From the NCBI GenBank assembly GCA_025786725.1, contig JAHLTZ010000042.1, positions 1 to 64,000 on the forward strand: a DNA stretch of 64,000 nt. Reading direction: 5' to 3'. The position numbers and the translations under genes were made by a program. Source of the DNA: Syncephalis fuscata. Lineage: Eukaryota; Zoopagomycota; Zoopagomycetes; Zoopagales; Piptocephalidaceae. Positions 45,311 to 58,049 of this stretch are shown piece after piece (position 1 is the first letter of the stretch; every line of letters starts with the position of its first letter). Under the pieces are notes generated by a model. That model saw only the letters and a program-made list of their open reading frames with translations. It did not search any database and was not told where the DNA came from.

Positions 45311-47599
45311 ATGCACATTCTTACTAGTCAATTACGGCATGGGGAGACGTATTCGTCGCAGGCATTACGGTCACCAGCTGTCGTGCATCTCCCCGAATAC
45401 CGGACTCGACGGCGCTACATACTGCTGGCAGGTGTTCTAATGCCATTTACGGTACTTATGGCAGTGCCTGCTGTAGTCGACAAGTGGGAGCGCGAAACAA
45501 AAGGTGGATTGACTAGGGACATACGCAAGCCTACCGGTGAGTAATGGGCCAATACTATTTTACATTATTTGTTGTAGTAGTTCGCTAATATATGCTCTAT
45601 AGCGGTCACTACACTTATGGCCATTAGTCTCGTTTTAGCCGTCATGTCCAATGTTGCACTTTACGCTCGTCTCCTACTCTACCGTCCTCGTCTCATGACC
45701 CTTATTACTACTGTAGCTTCGGGATTTCGAGGTTAGCAATCATGTACCATTTACCAAAGCAAATCACCTGATGTTGTACTACCTAGTATTACTAAGTACG
45801 GCGGCACTTGTAGCACACCGTTTTATGATACCTAATGTAGAGCAGGACTCAATCATTTCATATACTAGTGAATGGATTATGTGCATTGCTGATACAGCAT
45901 TGTCAGGCTTTGTTTTTGGTATTCTCGTTTATGATGTTTATCACGCACGAAGATATGATTTGAAAGGTAGGATGGACATCAGCGATCGATTCTCATATAT
46001 GTATATACATGCTAATACTATTGAATGAATAGGCAGTGGACTGTCACATAAAGAACGTTTATTCATTAATACAATAGTTGCTACTGTTCTTTGGTGGGCA
46101 CTTGGTTCTATGGTATTTATGTATTTGGAAAACTGGCCCTATCTATCTAGTCTATTTTTTGGTCTAGGTAAGTTGTAACATATAGCGTGTTTTACAATCA
46201 CTCACAATCTATTGTACCTACCAGTGACCATGTCTACGGTGGGATTTGGTAATCTGGCACCAACATCTGTAGGCAGCAAGATAGTATGCATTATATTTGC
46301 CTTTATGGGCGTCGCTTTACTCGGTATGCTGATCAACTCGTTTGCCACTATGGTTTTGGACAATATTCGACGAGAAACAGAAACTCGTATTACTGAAATG
46401 CGTCGTCGTCGCTATGAACGTCGACAACGTGCAGTCATGCGAGAACTGGATCCGGTTAATGACACCGATCCAATATCCCACCCACTTGAAACAGCACCGA
46501 CAGATTATACTGATGTATATGGCTCGGTAGACGATGCCAGAAGGGAAAAGGACGACATTCAAGGCAGCGAGATAGTAAGAAAGCTGTATTTTTCTCTATC
46601 TAGCCTAATCATTTGTATGTAAGTATACTGTATATACCAATGTGTTTAGTTCAATTACTAATTAATTATGCTGTAGTGTAATTCATACATTTATATTTGC
46701 CCACACTGAAAACTGGGCCTACATGGATAGTTTCTATTTTTGTTCTATTACCATCATGACCATCGGTAAGTTACACTAATAGTATTTATTAGTATTTATT
46801 GATGTATCTATTGTATTCTATAGGATTTGGTGATTTCGTACCCACATCCCATATTGGTGAGGTCATGTTTATATTATTCTGTATTACTGGCCTGGCCTGT
46901 ATGACCTATTGTGGTTTAGTTATATCTCAGATGCGTCGTGACTATGTCACATATCACATCCTACGAGTTGAAAAGATATTACGACGCTATGCCACACTTA
47001 ACGAAAAAAATAGCGCTCAAGTACGCATGACCGAGACTAATTCAAGCGTATCAGTAAGAGGTACAGTACAACGTTCAAATCCATCCCAGACAGAGCTAGA
47101 TGTAGAAGCAGCAGCAACAGAAGCAACCGCAACATCAAAGACGGCAGAACGAGAACAAGCAATGAACGAAGTATTAGAGGCAGCACGTCAGATGCGCCGT
47201 ACGCTAAAAGCCATGACCCGTGCATCCGTTAATATACCAAAGTTTTCATCTGATATATCAAATAGCCGTAGTAACAATAGTAGTAGTAATAGCAATGACT
47301 CCAATAATAGCCACTATAATATTAATAACAAAGGATCAATGTCGGCCGTTTCAATACCACTGTACTCATTTGCTAATACGATACGAAAAGTATCAAGTGA
47401 ACATATTATTATAGAAGAGTCAAATGACGATGTCAACTCGGCAGACATATCCACAACGCTATCACAACAAGTAACTCCACTTGGCCGTCTAGCAGTATGG
47501 CATAATTGTCACGATTATATGGAACGAATTATTCTAGCAACAGAACGATTACTAGAAATTGAACACCTTGATAAAATGACACATGGATCCAGTAGATAA
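45311..47599 (+). CDS. TOK-type two-pore outward-rectifier potassium channel 1
   Basis: Fungal TOK channel (eight membrane spans, two pore loops) of the plasma membrane, releasing K+ on depolarisation. Start at 45,311. Membrane spans appear in order across short exons: YILLAGVLMPFTVLMAVP, VTTLMAISLVLAVMSNVALY, VLLSTAALVAHRF, MCIADTALSGFVFGILVYDV, ATVLWWALGSMVFMYLE. The first pore reads TMSTVGFGNLAPTS (about 46,225-46,270) and the second TIMTIGFGDFVPTS (split by the intron before 46,823); both carry the K+ filter T-x-G-F-G. Between the pores lies a basic cytosolic helix (RRETETRITEMRRRRYERRQR). The C-terminus is long, Ser/Asn-rich, ending EHLDKMTHGSSR. About seven exons. A paralogue lies at 60,092-62,372. 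Confidence 0.85.
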
Positions 47600-47850
47600 T
47601 AATTATAATTTATTTATTTATTGGATAGATGATTTGTTAATATTATACATGCCAGATAGATAGTAGTAATCGTATTAATTGTTATTATTTCCCTCTCTCT
47701 CTCCCTCTCTCCTATAATGCTTTATGGAATTTATATAATATGACAATAATAAAAACAGTATGAATTTATTGATTCCATAACTATGCTTTATATATTTATT
47801 TTTAATTATTATTATTTTATTATAATAACGATGATGTCTACTACAACAGA

Positions 47851-50800
47851 TTACACGGTGCTTTGATTATCAGGAGATGATGGCAAATTAGATGTTGAAT
47901 TTATCTGTGATGTTACCGATGTTTCACCACCAAATGTACGACGTACAAATAGAATAAACCATGTCCATCGACCTGTATTGCGCAGTGGAACACTGGCATT
48001 GGGTTTAAGGCTTTCTTCTTGTACAATATCTGCATCATCTGGAAAGACGCTTCGCTGATAGCTATAGCCAAATTAATAAGTGACTATATCGCTATTATTG
48101 TATTTGTTAAACTTACTAGAAATAGATGTAATCGGGTAGACAACAAACAACAACGACAATAACAATACTAAAGTAATTACCAGCTAATGTAAATAACTCT
48201 TTCATTACCGGTTCTTCAAGGAAATTAAATAGCTCAAGGCCAAACATCAATACAAGATTGGCCAATAGACTAAGAGCAACTGCGGCAATAAATACCCAGA
48301 CCCACCGACTAACACAGTAGAATAGATATCAATATTAGTCAATAGAAAACTGAAGCTAATAAATAGTACTTACCGGACCGTTAAGGCAATTTTAGAACAA
48401 ACAACGACAAGTACAAGTGTACCAACCAAGAATGCTTCAGTAGTACGACCAATGGTTCCACCATCACTACGTATATTACCTTGGCCTACTAGAAACATAA
48501 ACGTACCAAATATCGCTATAATATGAATATGAATAACTATAAATACTATTAATCTACAAAAATAACTTACCAACTGAATGCCATAGTGCTGTAAATGCCC
48601 ATCCAAGCTCCAATTTAATATTCCAGAATCGGCCATCCTTTATCGCTTTATAAAGTCTAGGATACTATTGAAATGCATTAATAATAATAATAATAAAACA
48701 AAATGGCAATATCTTACCTTGGCAATCTTTTCTTCATCGACATCTTTATCAAAAATAGCCATAGCAATAGGCGGTAAACTTGTATAGGCCACATTCCATA
48801 GCGTAAGGAAATGATCTTCATAAAGAGTCTATACCCGTAACATTAGGGCGGGTAGTTGATTTAAACTTGTAACTTACTTGACCACACCACGCATTATAGA
48901 AACCAAACCAAAATTGTACGGTAATAAGCGCAATATTCTTATACAATGAATATAGTATAATATTGGCAATACGCATGTAGGAGTAGCGGCCATGAACAGA
49001 TAATAAGCGACGCAATGCTCTAAATTCAACAAACGAATAATCACTTGCTCGTACTGCTTGTGCACCTTCCATTCCTTCAATGCCCACACCAACATGTGCT
49101 TCCTATAAATAAAATATAAAATATAAAATATAGATTTATTAATAGTTATGGTTTGTACCTTTTTATATAATAATAATACAACTTACCTGAATCATACTAA
49201 CATCATTGGCACCATCGCCAATACTAAGGGTTACTTTAAATAGCTGTTTCTTCACAAGTCGTACCACCAACGCCTTTTGCAATGGAGTCACTCGACAACA
49301 AATAACCTATTAATATAATATAGTATATCTATTTAATATATCTCCATCCATTACTATTATTTATTAGACTTACTGAACGGCATCGAACACCTATTTTCAA
49401 AAACTTCTTTGCCAGTTCTGGTAATAGTAAAATATACACTAATGATTCACCATCCACTACTAGTGCATTTTTATCATCATCATTCTTTTCCTCAGTCTCT
49501 GTAATAAATTGATCTAATAATGTACTACAATCAGGTCCTGATTTGGCATTTACAGTCATAATATTCATGGCAGCCGATATTAATCGCGAAGATTTGCCAA
49601 CTTTGACCGCCGTTTCTTGTTTATCGCCCGTCAATAACCAAATACGAATGTCACACTAGTTCAGTTCATTAATATACACTCTATTGTTACACTAATATAT
49701 ACTAATATATATATATATATATTAACTTACTTGTAGTAAATAATCAATCGTTTCTGGTACTTGATCTTGTAGTTTATCTTCAATGGCTGAACATCCCAAT
49801 AATCGAAGACGTACTTCGGCTAATTCTGAGGCTCGTGCCACTTTTTGATCCCGGTTACGTAGCGCACATTCTGCCTTGTCATATCGACGGGAGAATGCCT
49901 CATACTCACCGGTTTTAAACTGTTTCCAGGCCATAACTAGTGTACGCAGTCCACTCACAGAAAAGTTTAATAGCGCTTCTTCAGCCGCGGCTAATGCCTT
50001 TTTATTCGTATCTTCACGTAATCGCTGAGTAATAATATTATCGGCACCTTTGCAAAACAAAAATGTGCCTATTTAATACTGTAATTAATAATCCGCCTAA
50101 TGAAATGTCTATAGTTAGCCTACCTTTATCGTTACGAACAATGACCGACATTCGCTTGCGGTCAGAGGTGAAATCAAGTACTCGAAGTAGTTCATAGGTC
50201 TCTTCTTGGCCTATATTCATTTATAAGTAACAAGCTATAGACGTTACAATAGTAAAACTTGCCAAAGACTGAAATGGTAATCACATCTTTTGTACGATGT
50301 ACAAGTAGCCCATCATCTTCACGTAGACCGTATAATAAAGCTGATTCGTCTGGTGATGGTGATTCATACAGTACACTAACACCATCTTTATCCATAACCG
50401 GAATAGCGCCATGACAAATGGCCACACAACGAACAAAATTGACTATTAATTCCTTTTCTTCAGCATCATTAAGTGTCTACAAATTAAATGGATACTTATA
50501 TTAGTCTTTGTATTTATAATATACACTGTCCATTTATTACCTCATAGTAATGCTTAAGACTACCTGGCTCCGCTGTCTCATCGAATGTTTGCTGTCCAAT
50601 GTACCATTTAGCTAGACGCATCACATTCTGTGTTAATGTGCCCGTCTTATCGGAAAAGATATATTCAACCTATATTATATTAATAATTATCTATATATCT
50701 ATATATCTATATATCTATATATTTATGTTAACACTTACTGCTCCCAGATCTTCGTTTAAATTAGAATTATGGGCCTTCATTGCTCGACCCTTTGATGACT

Positions 50801-53129
50801 TCATACCATCATCCCACATCATAAAACTTGCTTGAGCTACACGTACCAATTCCACTGATACAAATACTGAAATAGGTACTACAAAACTATATAATACGAA
50901 GAAGACCATAAACACACCAAATACTTCCTATAAAACAAGGAATAAGTAAATAAGTACTTTATGCATTGTTACTTACTCGAGCCGGCGTCCGAGTATTGTC
51001 ACTAGGTGGCAAATACCAAGCTTTGGGATTGGAGGCATTTTGTTGTGTCGGCTAGTAATTCATTCATTATTAATTAACATGACATATTACTAGTTAATTA
51101 CTTACCGATGGAATGACATAGAGACAAGTGCTGACAATCAATATAATAGCATTGAAAATAAAGATCCACATAATCAGCTTATTTAGTCGCTTTTCTAAAG
51201 TAGAAAACTTTAGACCTGTTTGTTTTAAATTCCTATTATAACCATTGTTTGTTTAACAAGTTTATCCATAGAATTACTAACTTACTTAAATACTTTAGTA
51301 TCTTCACCGGCATAAATAACTGCACCATAAATGTACTCGGTATTACGCAGTGTAGATCCACGAAGTAGTAACTGCTCCATACTGAGTGGTGTCATATCGG
51401 CTCGTCGATCATCAATCTCCAGGGTCACTAGGCCTTCAAATATATTCAATCGTTCATTGGGCATTTCACATTCAATATGACCACGTAGACGCATAATATC
51501 CTATAAATAGCGGTTATATAATTGATCATAGTATAGTATTAATTACTAACCTCGGGTGTATTAAATCCTTGAGTTAATTGGATAGCATCACGGGTCTTTA
51601 AGCTTGTTTCACCATCCAATTCAACAGTATCAATGTAGCAAGTGCCATCCTCGATGGAAGATGACAATAAAACAAGATCAGCCGGTACAGGCTCATCCTT
51701 GGTCAAATAGACCTATATACGTATTAGTTATACTATATTCTATTAGTTGTTACTTACCACATCGCCTGGAACAATGTTCATACTAAGAACTTTTTCATGT
51801 TTTCCATCTCGTACCACTGTGAACTCCTGAGTATTTGCTTGTTTATCTTGTTTATATCGTTTCTAGTTATCATTCAACATTAACATTAATATTAATATAT
51901 ATTTATCTGCATGCTGTCAATTACTATAGATAATTCTTACATAATCTTCAAGACCATCCTTAACAGCGGTAATGAATAACACAATAAAAAGTGGCAACAA
52001 CTCAGAAGTTGGATCTAATGATGGTTCAAGTAGCACAAAAACAGCAGCCAATAAAAAATAAATATTATAAAATCGACGAAACTAGATTAATTAGATTAAA
52101 TTAGTATATTTTTATATTTACGCTATCTTTATATTATTTAATTACCTGAAAGAACAAATTGACAGGTATAAATGACCATAGTGTATATTTTGTAGTACGA
52201 ATGTAATTGGTAGAGTATTTATGATCGAGTCGATGTAACATACTTTTCTCGGGCACACCATTAAATTCCACTTCATACAAATCCTCTGCTCCGCGATGTT
52301 CTGTAGAGGAACGACCCGCCGAGTACACCGTAGACTGATGGCTGAAACTAAATCGTGATGACAATGCTCGCTTCACTGAAGGTGATGCTGGTGGTCGAGA
52401 AATGACCGAGGCTGCATCTGTTTGACTCGATACATCGGTATTGATTCTAGGTCGAGATAGTCGTCGAAACTTTTTGGCGGCCTGTGATCGCTGTTCATCC
52501 AATAGTGCTGATGAAGGCGCAGGGCGTGTCCCATCTAATGGACCTGATGCTGAACGTGCCAATGGAGATACTACAGGTGATTCTGTTCCTCCAATGGTTC
52601 TAAGTGAGTCTTTACGTAGATTACTAGATGCCATCAATGGACTGGCTGGAGATGCATCGATTTCACGTATTTCATCCATTTCTTCTTCTTCTTCTTCTTC
52701 TTCTTCTTCTTCTTCTTCTCCTTCGTCATCTTCGCTATCTTCTTCGCTCTCCTCTTCACTCTCCTCTGATTCAGAAATAGCCGAAAATAGCACCTTTTTG
52801 CTTTTCCCTAGATTGCTTCTACTTGATCCAGATGGCTCCAAATCACTCGCTTGAGGTCTACTATCTCCACTGACCTCACTTGTAGTCTCGGTATCCAGGG
52901 TAAATGTCGATGGATTATAGGATCCATGTGGATTAGTACCCAATGCTAGTGCAACCTCTAGTGCTGCACTATCCTGTTCAGTTACCGTATCTGAGGTCAC
53001 TGCTATAGCTGATGCTGAATTAGAGGCAGTTACTGGAATGGCCGGTGGCGGTGGCGGTGTCCCTTCACGATCCAGTACTTGATGTACCTCCGTCATCTCC
53101 TCCTCTCGCGACTGATGGTCATGCTCCAT
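47851..53129 (-). CDS. P4-type ATPase (aminophospholipid flippase)
   Basis: Large flippase that moves phospholipids to the cytosolic leaflet, driving vesicle formation in the Golgi/endosome or plasma membrane. The ATG chosen is at 53,129 ([11 protein letters not shown]). A disordered N-terminus follows, with a long poly-Glu tract (GAA/GAG repeats, 52,680-52,730), then [15 protein letters not shown], the usual P4 entry. Motifs in order: LDGETSLK (near 51,610), [15 protein letters not shown] (the P4 form of TM4), [11 protein letters not shown] (50,631-50,651, phosphorylated Asp), [13 protein letters not shown] (near 50,040), [12 protein letters not shown] (near 49,610) and C-terminal spans such as [15 protein letters not shown]. 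Ends QSTV at 47,851. More than 15 short introns. The subfamily (Drs2, Dnf or Neo1) is not resolved. Confidence 0.87.
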
Positions 53130-54321
53130 GAACAAGGCAACCGCGTCTATCGATACCGATGTTGTTAACAATAGCTGTTAATTAATAAAATTGTGTATTA
53201 CTTGACACAGCAATGAATAGTCAATAACCCACACACTAATAACTATTTATATATATTATTATTATTTAAATGTAAAATTGTAACAAGAACCAAGATATCA
53301 CATATTCACACCACAATGAACCTTATTATTCTTCCCGCCATACACTTTAGTCATTTCATCGATGAACATATTATGTTACTACAGCTACTTACCTAATCAA
53401 TATAATATATAAACTATTTAGGCGGTAATTATAAAGGAGCCACCTATAATATACTATTTGTGCCAATAATCCGACAATAGTCCAGAAAACAACTTAATCG
53501 TTAATAATCGCGTAATAATTGACAGATGTATTCAAATAAAGCAGTACACGCAATCGAGTCTTTATCGTCAAATATTCAGTACTGAAGTGCCAGCAGAGTG
53601 GGGAATACGTTGAAACGACCTCACTTTGTGGCACAGCCAGTATTCATATAACCTCCAAGAACTAAAGGAGACTTATACTAAAAAAGGGGCTTCTATACCT
53701 GTGCCAACCAACAACCGCCGTGGCAGTATCTGCAGACACTTACATGAATTCTTGTAAGGTAGGATGAATAAAATAAATAAGGATGATGAGGTGCGTGGAA
53801 GTTTATTACTGTCGAACGAGTAATAGTAATAGTGTTTGCAGTAATAATAGTGTAAAGGTAAATAGGAGTAGCGGTAATAATAGAATAGAATAACGGTAAT
53901 AAAAAAATTAACCGAGCACGCGGACTTGCAATAATGGAAAAATACCAGCAATTCTTCCAAGTACAGTAACTTTTAGAATAAACCAATTTATCTGTAAATC
54001 AAACAGAAAAATCCAGATTGATCAAATAAATGAATAGTGTTTGTGTGTGGTTAGTAGAGGTAACAAGGCAATAGGAAATGGCAGAATAACGAAGACTACT
54101 ACATCAATACAATTGTTACAGATGTGTAGATTTTATTGTTATAATAGTTAGCGTTGTTGTACTAAGGAGTCATAAGTGACATCCACACTGATACCACTAG
54201 AAAACAACATGTTTTATATTTCTTTATGGAGATATTAAACACGTTTGGTGCTAAAACAAGCAGAGTAGCCGCATCTACTATTGATCAATATCACTAGCTA
54301 GTACTATTGATGATGCGTCTA
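53130..54321. other. intergenic, no gene seen
   Basis: About 1.2 kb, AT-rich, between the flippase start and the Gemin6-like stop. Two overlapping minus-strand frames near 53,670-53,990 are low-complexity Tyr/Ile-rich and unsupported. Confidence 0.5.
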
Positions 54322-54858
54322 TTATGGTTTAGTCATAGAATCTAGAATATCTATTTTTGTAGAACTGGTCGTGTCAATCTCTGGTGCCAATAATATCAAC
54401 TGTTTAATGGCATGGGCATGGATAATGGACCAATGAGAAGTGCCCGACCTGGATGGTGAAGGAGACACGGGCAAGGACGGTAATTGAACAAGTGAATCCT
54501 TGGCTTCTAGTCTACCATGAGTACCATCTTCGTTTTGATCGTGTAGCATCGTGGACATAATGGGCAATCGATGGTGGTATTGGTCTAATATAAAAATAAT
54601 AGTAACAATAAAGAGAGTAAAGATATTAATAGAGCATCGTTTATTGTTCTTGGCAACACTTGCCGAAACATTGTTTGAACTAGTAAGAAATACCGTATGT
54701 GTTACTGGATCGATCGAGTAGAGCAGCCCATGTTGAATGGTTGTTCGATTTGATGACTGAAGCAATTCTACATGGACTGGTTTGCCACAATGCATCCACG
54801 CTTCATTAAATGAAAAGTCAAAAGGCCACTGGTTGTCGTTATTGTTAATGGTAGTCAT
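54322..54858 (-). CDS. Gemin6-like SMN-complex protein
   Basis: Probable Gemin6 partner of the Gemin7-like protein at 26 kb; the two form an Sm-like dimer in the SMN complex. Start at 54,858 (MTTINNNDNQWPFDFSF). The Sm-like strands read WMHCGKPVHVELLQSS then GLLYSIDPVTHTVFLTS, like Gemin6's W...K-V-x-V...G-W-V-x-T-x-DPV. Later WSIIHAHAIKQLILLAPE matches the VVxGHAIQ strand. A 75-nt stretch (54,585-54,659) with GTGTTG...ATTAG borders encodes a hydrophobic insert (CSINIFTLFIVTIIFILD); as 75 is a multiple of three the frame is open through it, but it looks like an intron. The remainder is Ser/Pro-rich. Identification rests on a short domain. Confidence 0.58.
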   Translation of the reverse strand: MTTINNNDNQWPFDFSFNEAWMHCGKPVHVELLQSSNRTTIQHGLLYSIDPVTHTVFLTSSNNVSASVAKNNKRCSINIFTLFIVTIIFILDQYHHRLPIMSTMLHDQNEDGTHGRLEAKDSLVQLPSLPVSPSPSRSGTSHWSIIHAHAIKQLILLAPEIDTTSSTKIDILDSMTKP

Positions 54859-55017
54859 CCTATTGGTAGTTATGATATCATGTATAACAGTAATAGATAA
54901 AAGAGTGGTGTTGATGTAATAAAGGTTTTATGACTATTAAACTATTCTTTATTTTTCTTTAAATTACAACTATTACTGTCTAGTTAGTTATTGACTTTCA
55001 ACTTTTACATATTTGCA
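54859..55017. promoter_or_regulatory. bidirectional promoter between Gemin6-like and CCDC130-like
   Basis: 159 bp of AT-rich sequence between two divergent start codons, both of genes in snRNP or spliceosome function. No specific element can be named. Confidence 0.5.
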
Positions 55018-56302
55018 ATGGCTGATCGACGGGCCACTAACAAGTACTATCCACCGGATTGGGATCCCAGTAAGGTAGATGATGGAATTACTGCATTTTA
55101 TAAATACTGAATATTGTTTTAAAGGGTTCTTTAAATCAATATCATGGACAGCATGCATTGCGTGAACGAGCCAGGAAACTTAATCAAGGCATTTTGATTG
55201 TAAGGTAGGTAGTTGACCAGCTATTGAGCTGTTTAATAACAGAATCTGTACAATAGATTTGAACTGCCCTTTAATATATGGTGTGAAGGCTGTGATAATC
55301 ATATTGGCACGGGTAAGTGGATTGAATTGGTTAAAGTGTCATATTAATATAGACTATTCACTATTATTATGTTATGTATTAGGGGTGCGCTATAATGCCG
55401 AGAAGAAAAAGATTGGCAATTATTATAGCACGCCCATTTTAAGTTTTCGTATGAAATGTCATTTATGCGCGAATTGGATTGAGATACATACAGATCCTAA
55501 GGTAATTAAATTAGCAAGCCATTTAACCATATTAACTATATGGTTGATGATTAGAATGCACGATATGTTGTGGTGGGTGGGGCACGACAAAAGATTGAGA
55601 CTTGGGAGCCAGAAGATAGTGAAGTAATTCGTCTTCCAGGTTAGTAGAGGAGAAAGACAAATAGATTTGTTGTAAATACTTACTTGCTGATGATAGATGA
55701 GGCGGATAAAGAACGAAGAGAAAAGAATGCATTTGCCCAGTTGGAACATGGTGTAGAAGATCAACGCAAGGCGGCCACACTTGCACAGCGTTTAACAGAT
55801 CTACAAGAAGTGAACGAGAAACATTGGAGCTCACCCGATGATCAGTCAAGTAGATTGCGGAAACGATTTCGAGTAAGTATTAATACTAGTATTATTGGCT
55901 GTACTAAATCAAATGTAGACGGAAAAGAAAGTGCTGGCGGTAAAGAAGAAAGAAGCTGATGAGATTAGAGAACGCAACTCATTAAGCATTCCTATCGTAC
56001 CAGAATCAACTGAAGATGTATTGGCGGCAAAGAATGTTGTTTTTGGTGATGCATTAAAGCAGGAGCAGGCTATACAGCAGAAACGAACGATTCATGCAAA
56101 GCCACTGTTTACAAAAGAATCAACAAAGCGGCACCATTCATCTGTCGTTAAATCGAGTATTTCACAGCAGATTCTTATGAATACGCGGCGGAAAATGGAT
56201 CCATTTTTGACAGCTAGTTCATTTAGTAATAGTTCAAAAAGTACCACTAGTTCTGTAAAGCTTTTAGTGAAGCGTAAATCATCAACTACACTAGATAAAT
56301 AG
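55018..56302 (+). CDS. CCDC130/YJU2B splicing factor (CWC16 family)
   Basis: Homologue of human CCDC130 (YJU2B), a spliceosome-associated member of the CWC16/Yju2 family. Exons: [19 protein letters not shown] (55,018 on), [56 protein letters not shown] with [16 protein letters not shown], then [17 protein letters not shown] and a basic C-terminus. The four cysteines (CEGC and CHLC) of the family zinc site are in place and the first 150 residues follow the human protein closely. The C-terminal half ([13 protein letters not shown] onward) is Ser/Lys-rich and variable. Ends at 56,302. Confidence 0.93.
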
Positions 56303-56543
56303 CTCAAGTTGTTTGTTTGGCAGTGGTGGCTGTGTCAGCAATTAGTACTGTATTATTGTAAATCGAAATTAAAATAATTTTAAACATCATGTTTAATAAA
56401 TAGCCAAATTATATGACTTTGTATAACATAACAGAGGTTGAAATAACTAAGCTTATTAATTATTATAAACACATTTTAAACGTTGTAACAATATATTCAG
56501 CTTTAAGCTATTCGTCAAGTTTTATTTGTTTTCATCTTTGGTT
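56303..56543. other. short convergent intergenic
   Basis: About 240 bp between two convergent stops; AATAAA-like signals near 56,395. A small plus-strand frame overlapping the next gene is a shadow. Confidence 0.4.
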
Positions 56544-58049
56544 CTACTTTATCCGATTTAAGTATTGCTCTGGAGTGAGTCGCTTACTAGGATCCAAGGC
56601 TAGACACTGGTTGATCATGGTCAGTAGTAAAGCGCCTTCTTTTGGATGATTCGTATAGTCGACGTCAAATTCATTGAAAATACCCAGTTGCAAGAATCCA
56701 TTAAGAACAAACTGCGAATAATTTTTAAAGTAAGGGTCTTGCATTGAAACGCGCATACTGGCTCTTAATACTTCAAATATGTTTTGTGGTAACATGAGTT
56801 TGTCGAACGATGTCGGTACCATTTGTTGAACACTGGCTGCTGGAAAGAAGCCATTATCGTTATTAAGTAAAAGAGCTGGGCGGTTATTTGAAGATGCCGA
56901 ATTATCGATAATGCTTTTTACCAAATAAGCTTTGAATTTTTGAAGAAAATCTCTAAATGTGCTTTGAATGTTTTTAGACGGTTGTTTCATTCCTAGGCTA
57001 GAGAATAACGTATCGATGTTGGCGTTATGCTTGCTACGCTCCTTGACATCAAAGAGATCGGTAAGTGCAGCGGTATAAAGCATTTCACCAACATTCCACA
57101 TGTCCATACTACGTGGATCACCTTTACTCTGATTAATCCACTCTGGCGAGTAAAGCAAAAACGGCTCATGAGGTGCTGCTGGCTTTACTACTGTGCCATC
57201 AAAAATGGGATCAGGATTTTTGATTACACTGATGTCGATTAATGGCATTGGCTCAGGATGTAGTATAACATTAACATCTATAATCGTTTATATAAGTAAT
57301 TGCGCTAGATGTATCAGAATATCAACCTACTTAGTGGATTGAGATTGAGGTTGGCCCAGCCTACTTGATGAATATAATTGATGCCTGTTTATATGGTAAT
57401 AAAGTTAATTGGCCGTTTGACTGAGGATACACAAAATGTTTTTACCTTGTAGTAGCTGCTTAAAGAACTTTGGAAACATTCTAATCTTTTCATAGCGTGA
57501 CAAGGTTTGCATGTAGTAGTTTAGTGAACCAGCAGTTTGAGTAACTACAACAAAACAATGCATGTTTTGGCCAGGAGAAAAAGCCCATGGTGCCAGAACG
57601 TACTTTTCTCCATCCATACCATGCTGAGTGCTCGTTTTTGTTGTCATGTCCTAGAATTGATGCAGTTTAGTACAATGCTATGAATAAACAATATAGAACA
57701 TACTTTATAGAATTTAAATTGGTTATTAAAGTCTGCTGGTGCACGGCACCTGACAGTAACTGGCCTGTTTCTATATAGCTGATTCCAAGTGTACTCGTTG
57801 TTGATTTTACGAAGTTGATCTGGAATGTAGATACCATCAGGAATAATACTGAATTGCTGCGTAGTATCTGGGCTATGTGCCACTAGAAGTTTTATTGTAT
57901 AAATGTTTATGCCAAAATCTACACTTTACTAACATACCTGCCATAAATCTATCCATAATCGACGCACCGAGTGTGGATTGGGCAGCTTGCAGCAATACCA
58001 AAGCACTAGTAATGGTAGCTAGTGGGTTTGCTTGTGTGAAAATCATCAT
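56544..58049 (-). CDS. secreted kinase-fold protein, predicted pseudokinase
   Basis: Five or so exons. The first (58,049 down) is MMIFTQANPLATITSALVLL then QAAQSTLGAS, a signal peptide with cleavage near LGA or GAS. Then comes a kinase-like chain: VTVRCRAPADFNNQFKFYK and DGEKYVLAPWAFS (N-lobe), SLNYYMQTLSRYEKIRMFPKFF (alphaD/E region), INYIHQVGWANLNLNPLNVN (catalytic loop, 57,331-57,390), PLIDISVIKNP (DFG region), LLYSPEWIN (APE region), DMWNVGEMLYTA (D-x-W-x-x-G) and the C-lobe end ALDPSKRLTPEQYL. The HRDLKPxN loop reads NLNLNPLN, so the catalytic Asp and the Lys are both Asn; DFG is DIS. The two metal ligands (loop Asn, DFG Asp) remain. It is therefore probably catalytically dead or atypical, and exported to the secretory route. 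Confidence 0.75.

Noticed and set aside
52680-52735. TTC repeat as a non-coding microsatellite
   Set aside because: It is in frame within the flippase N-terminus and encodes poly-Glu, with the frame open on both sides.
53693-53986. Tyr/Ile-rich minus-strand frames
   Set aside because: Two overlapping frames of low complexity in AT-rich intergenic DNA; no start context or family match.
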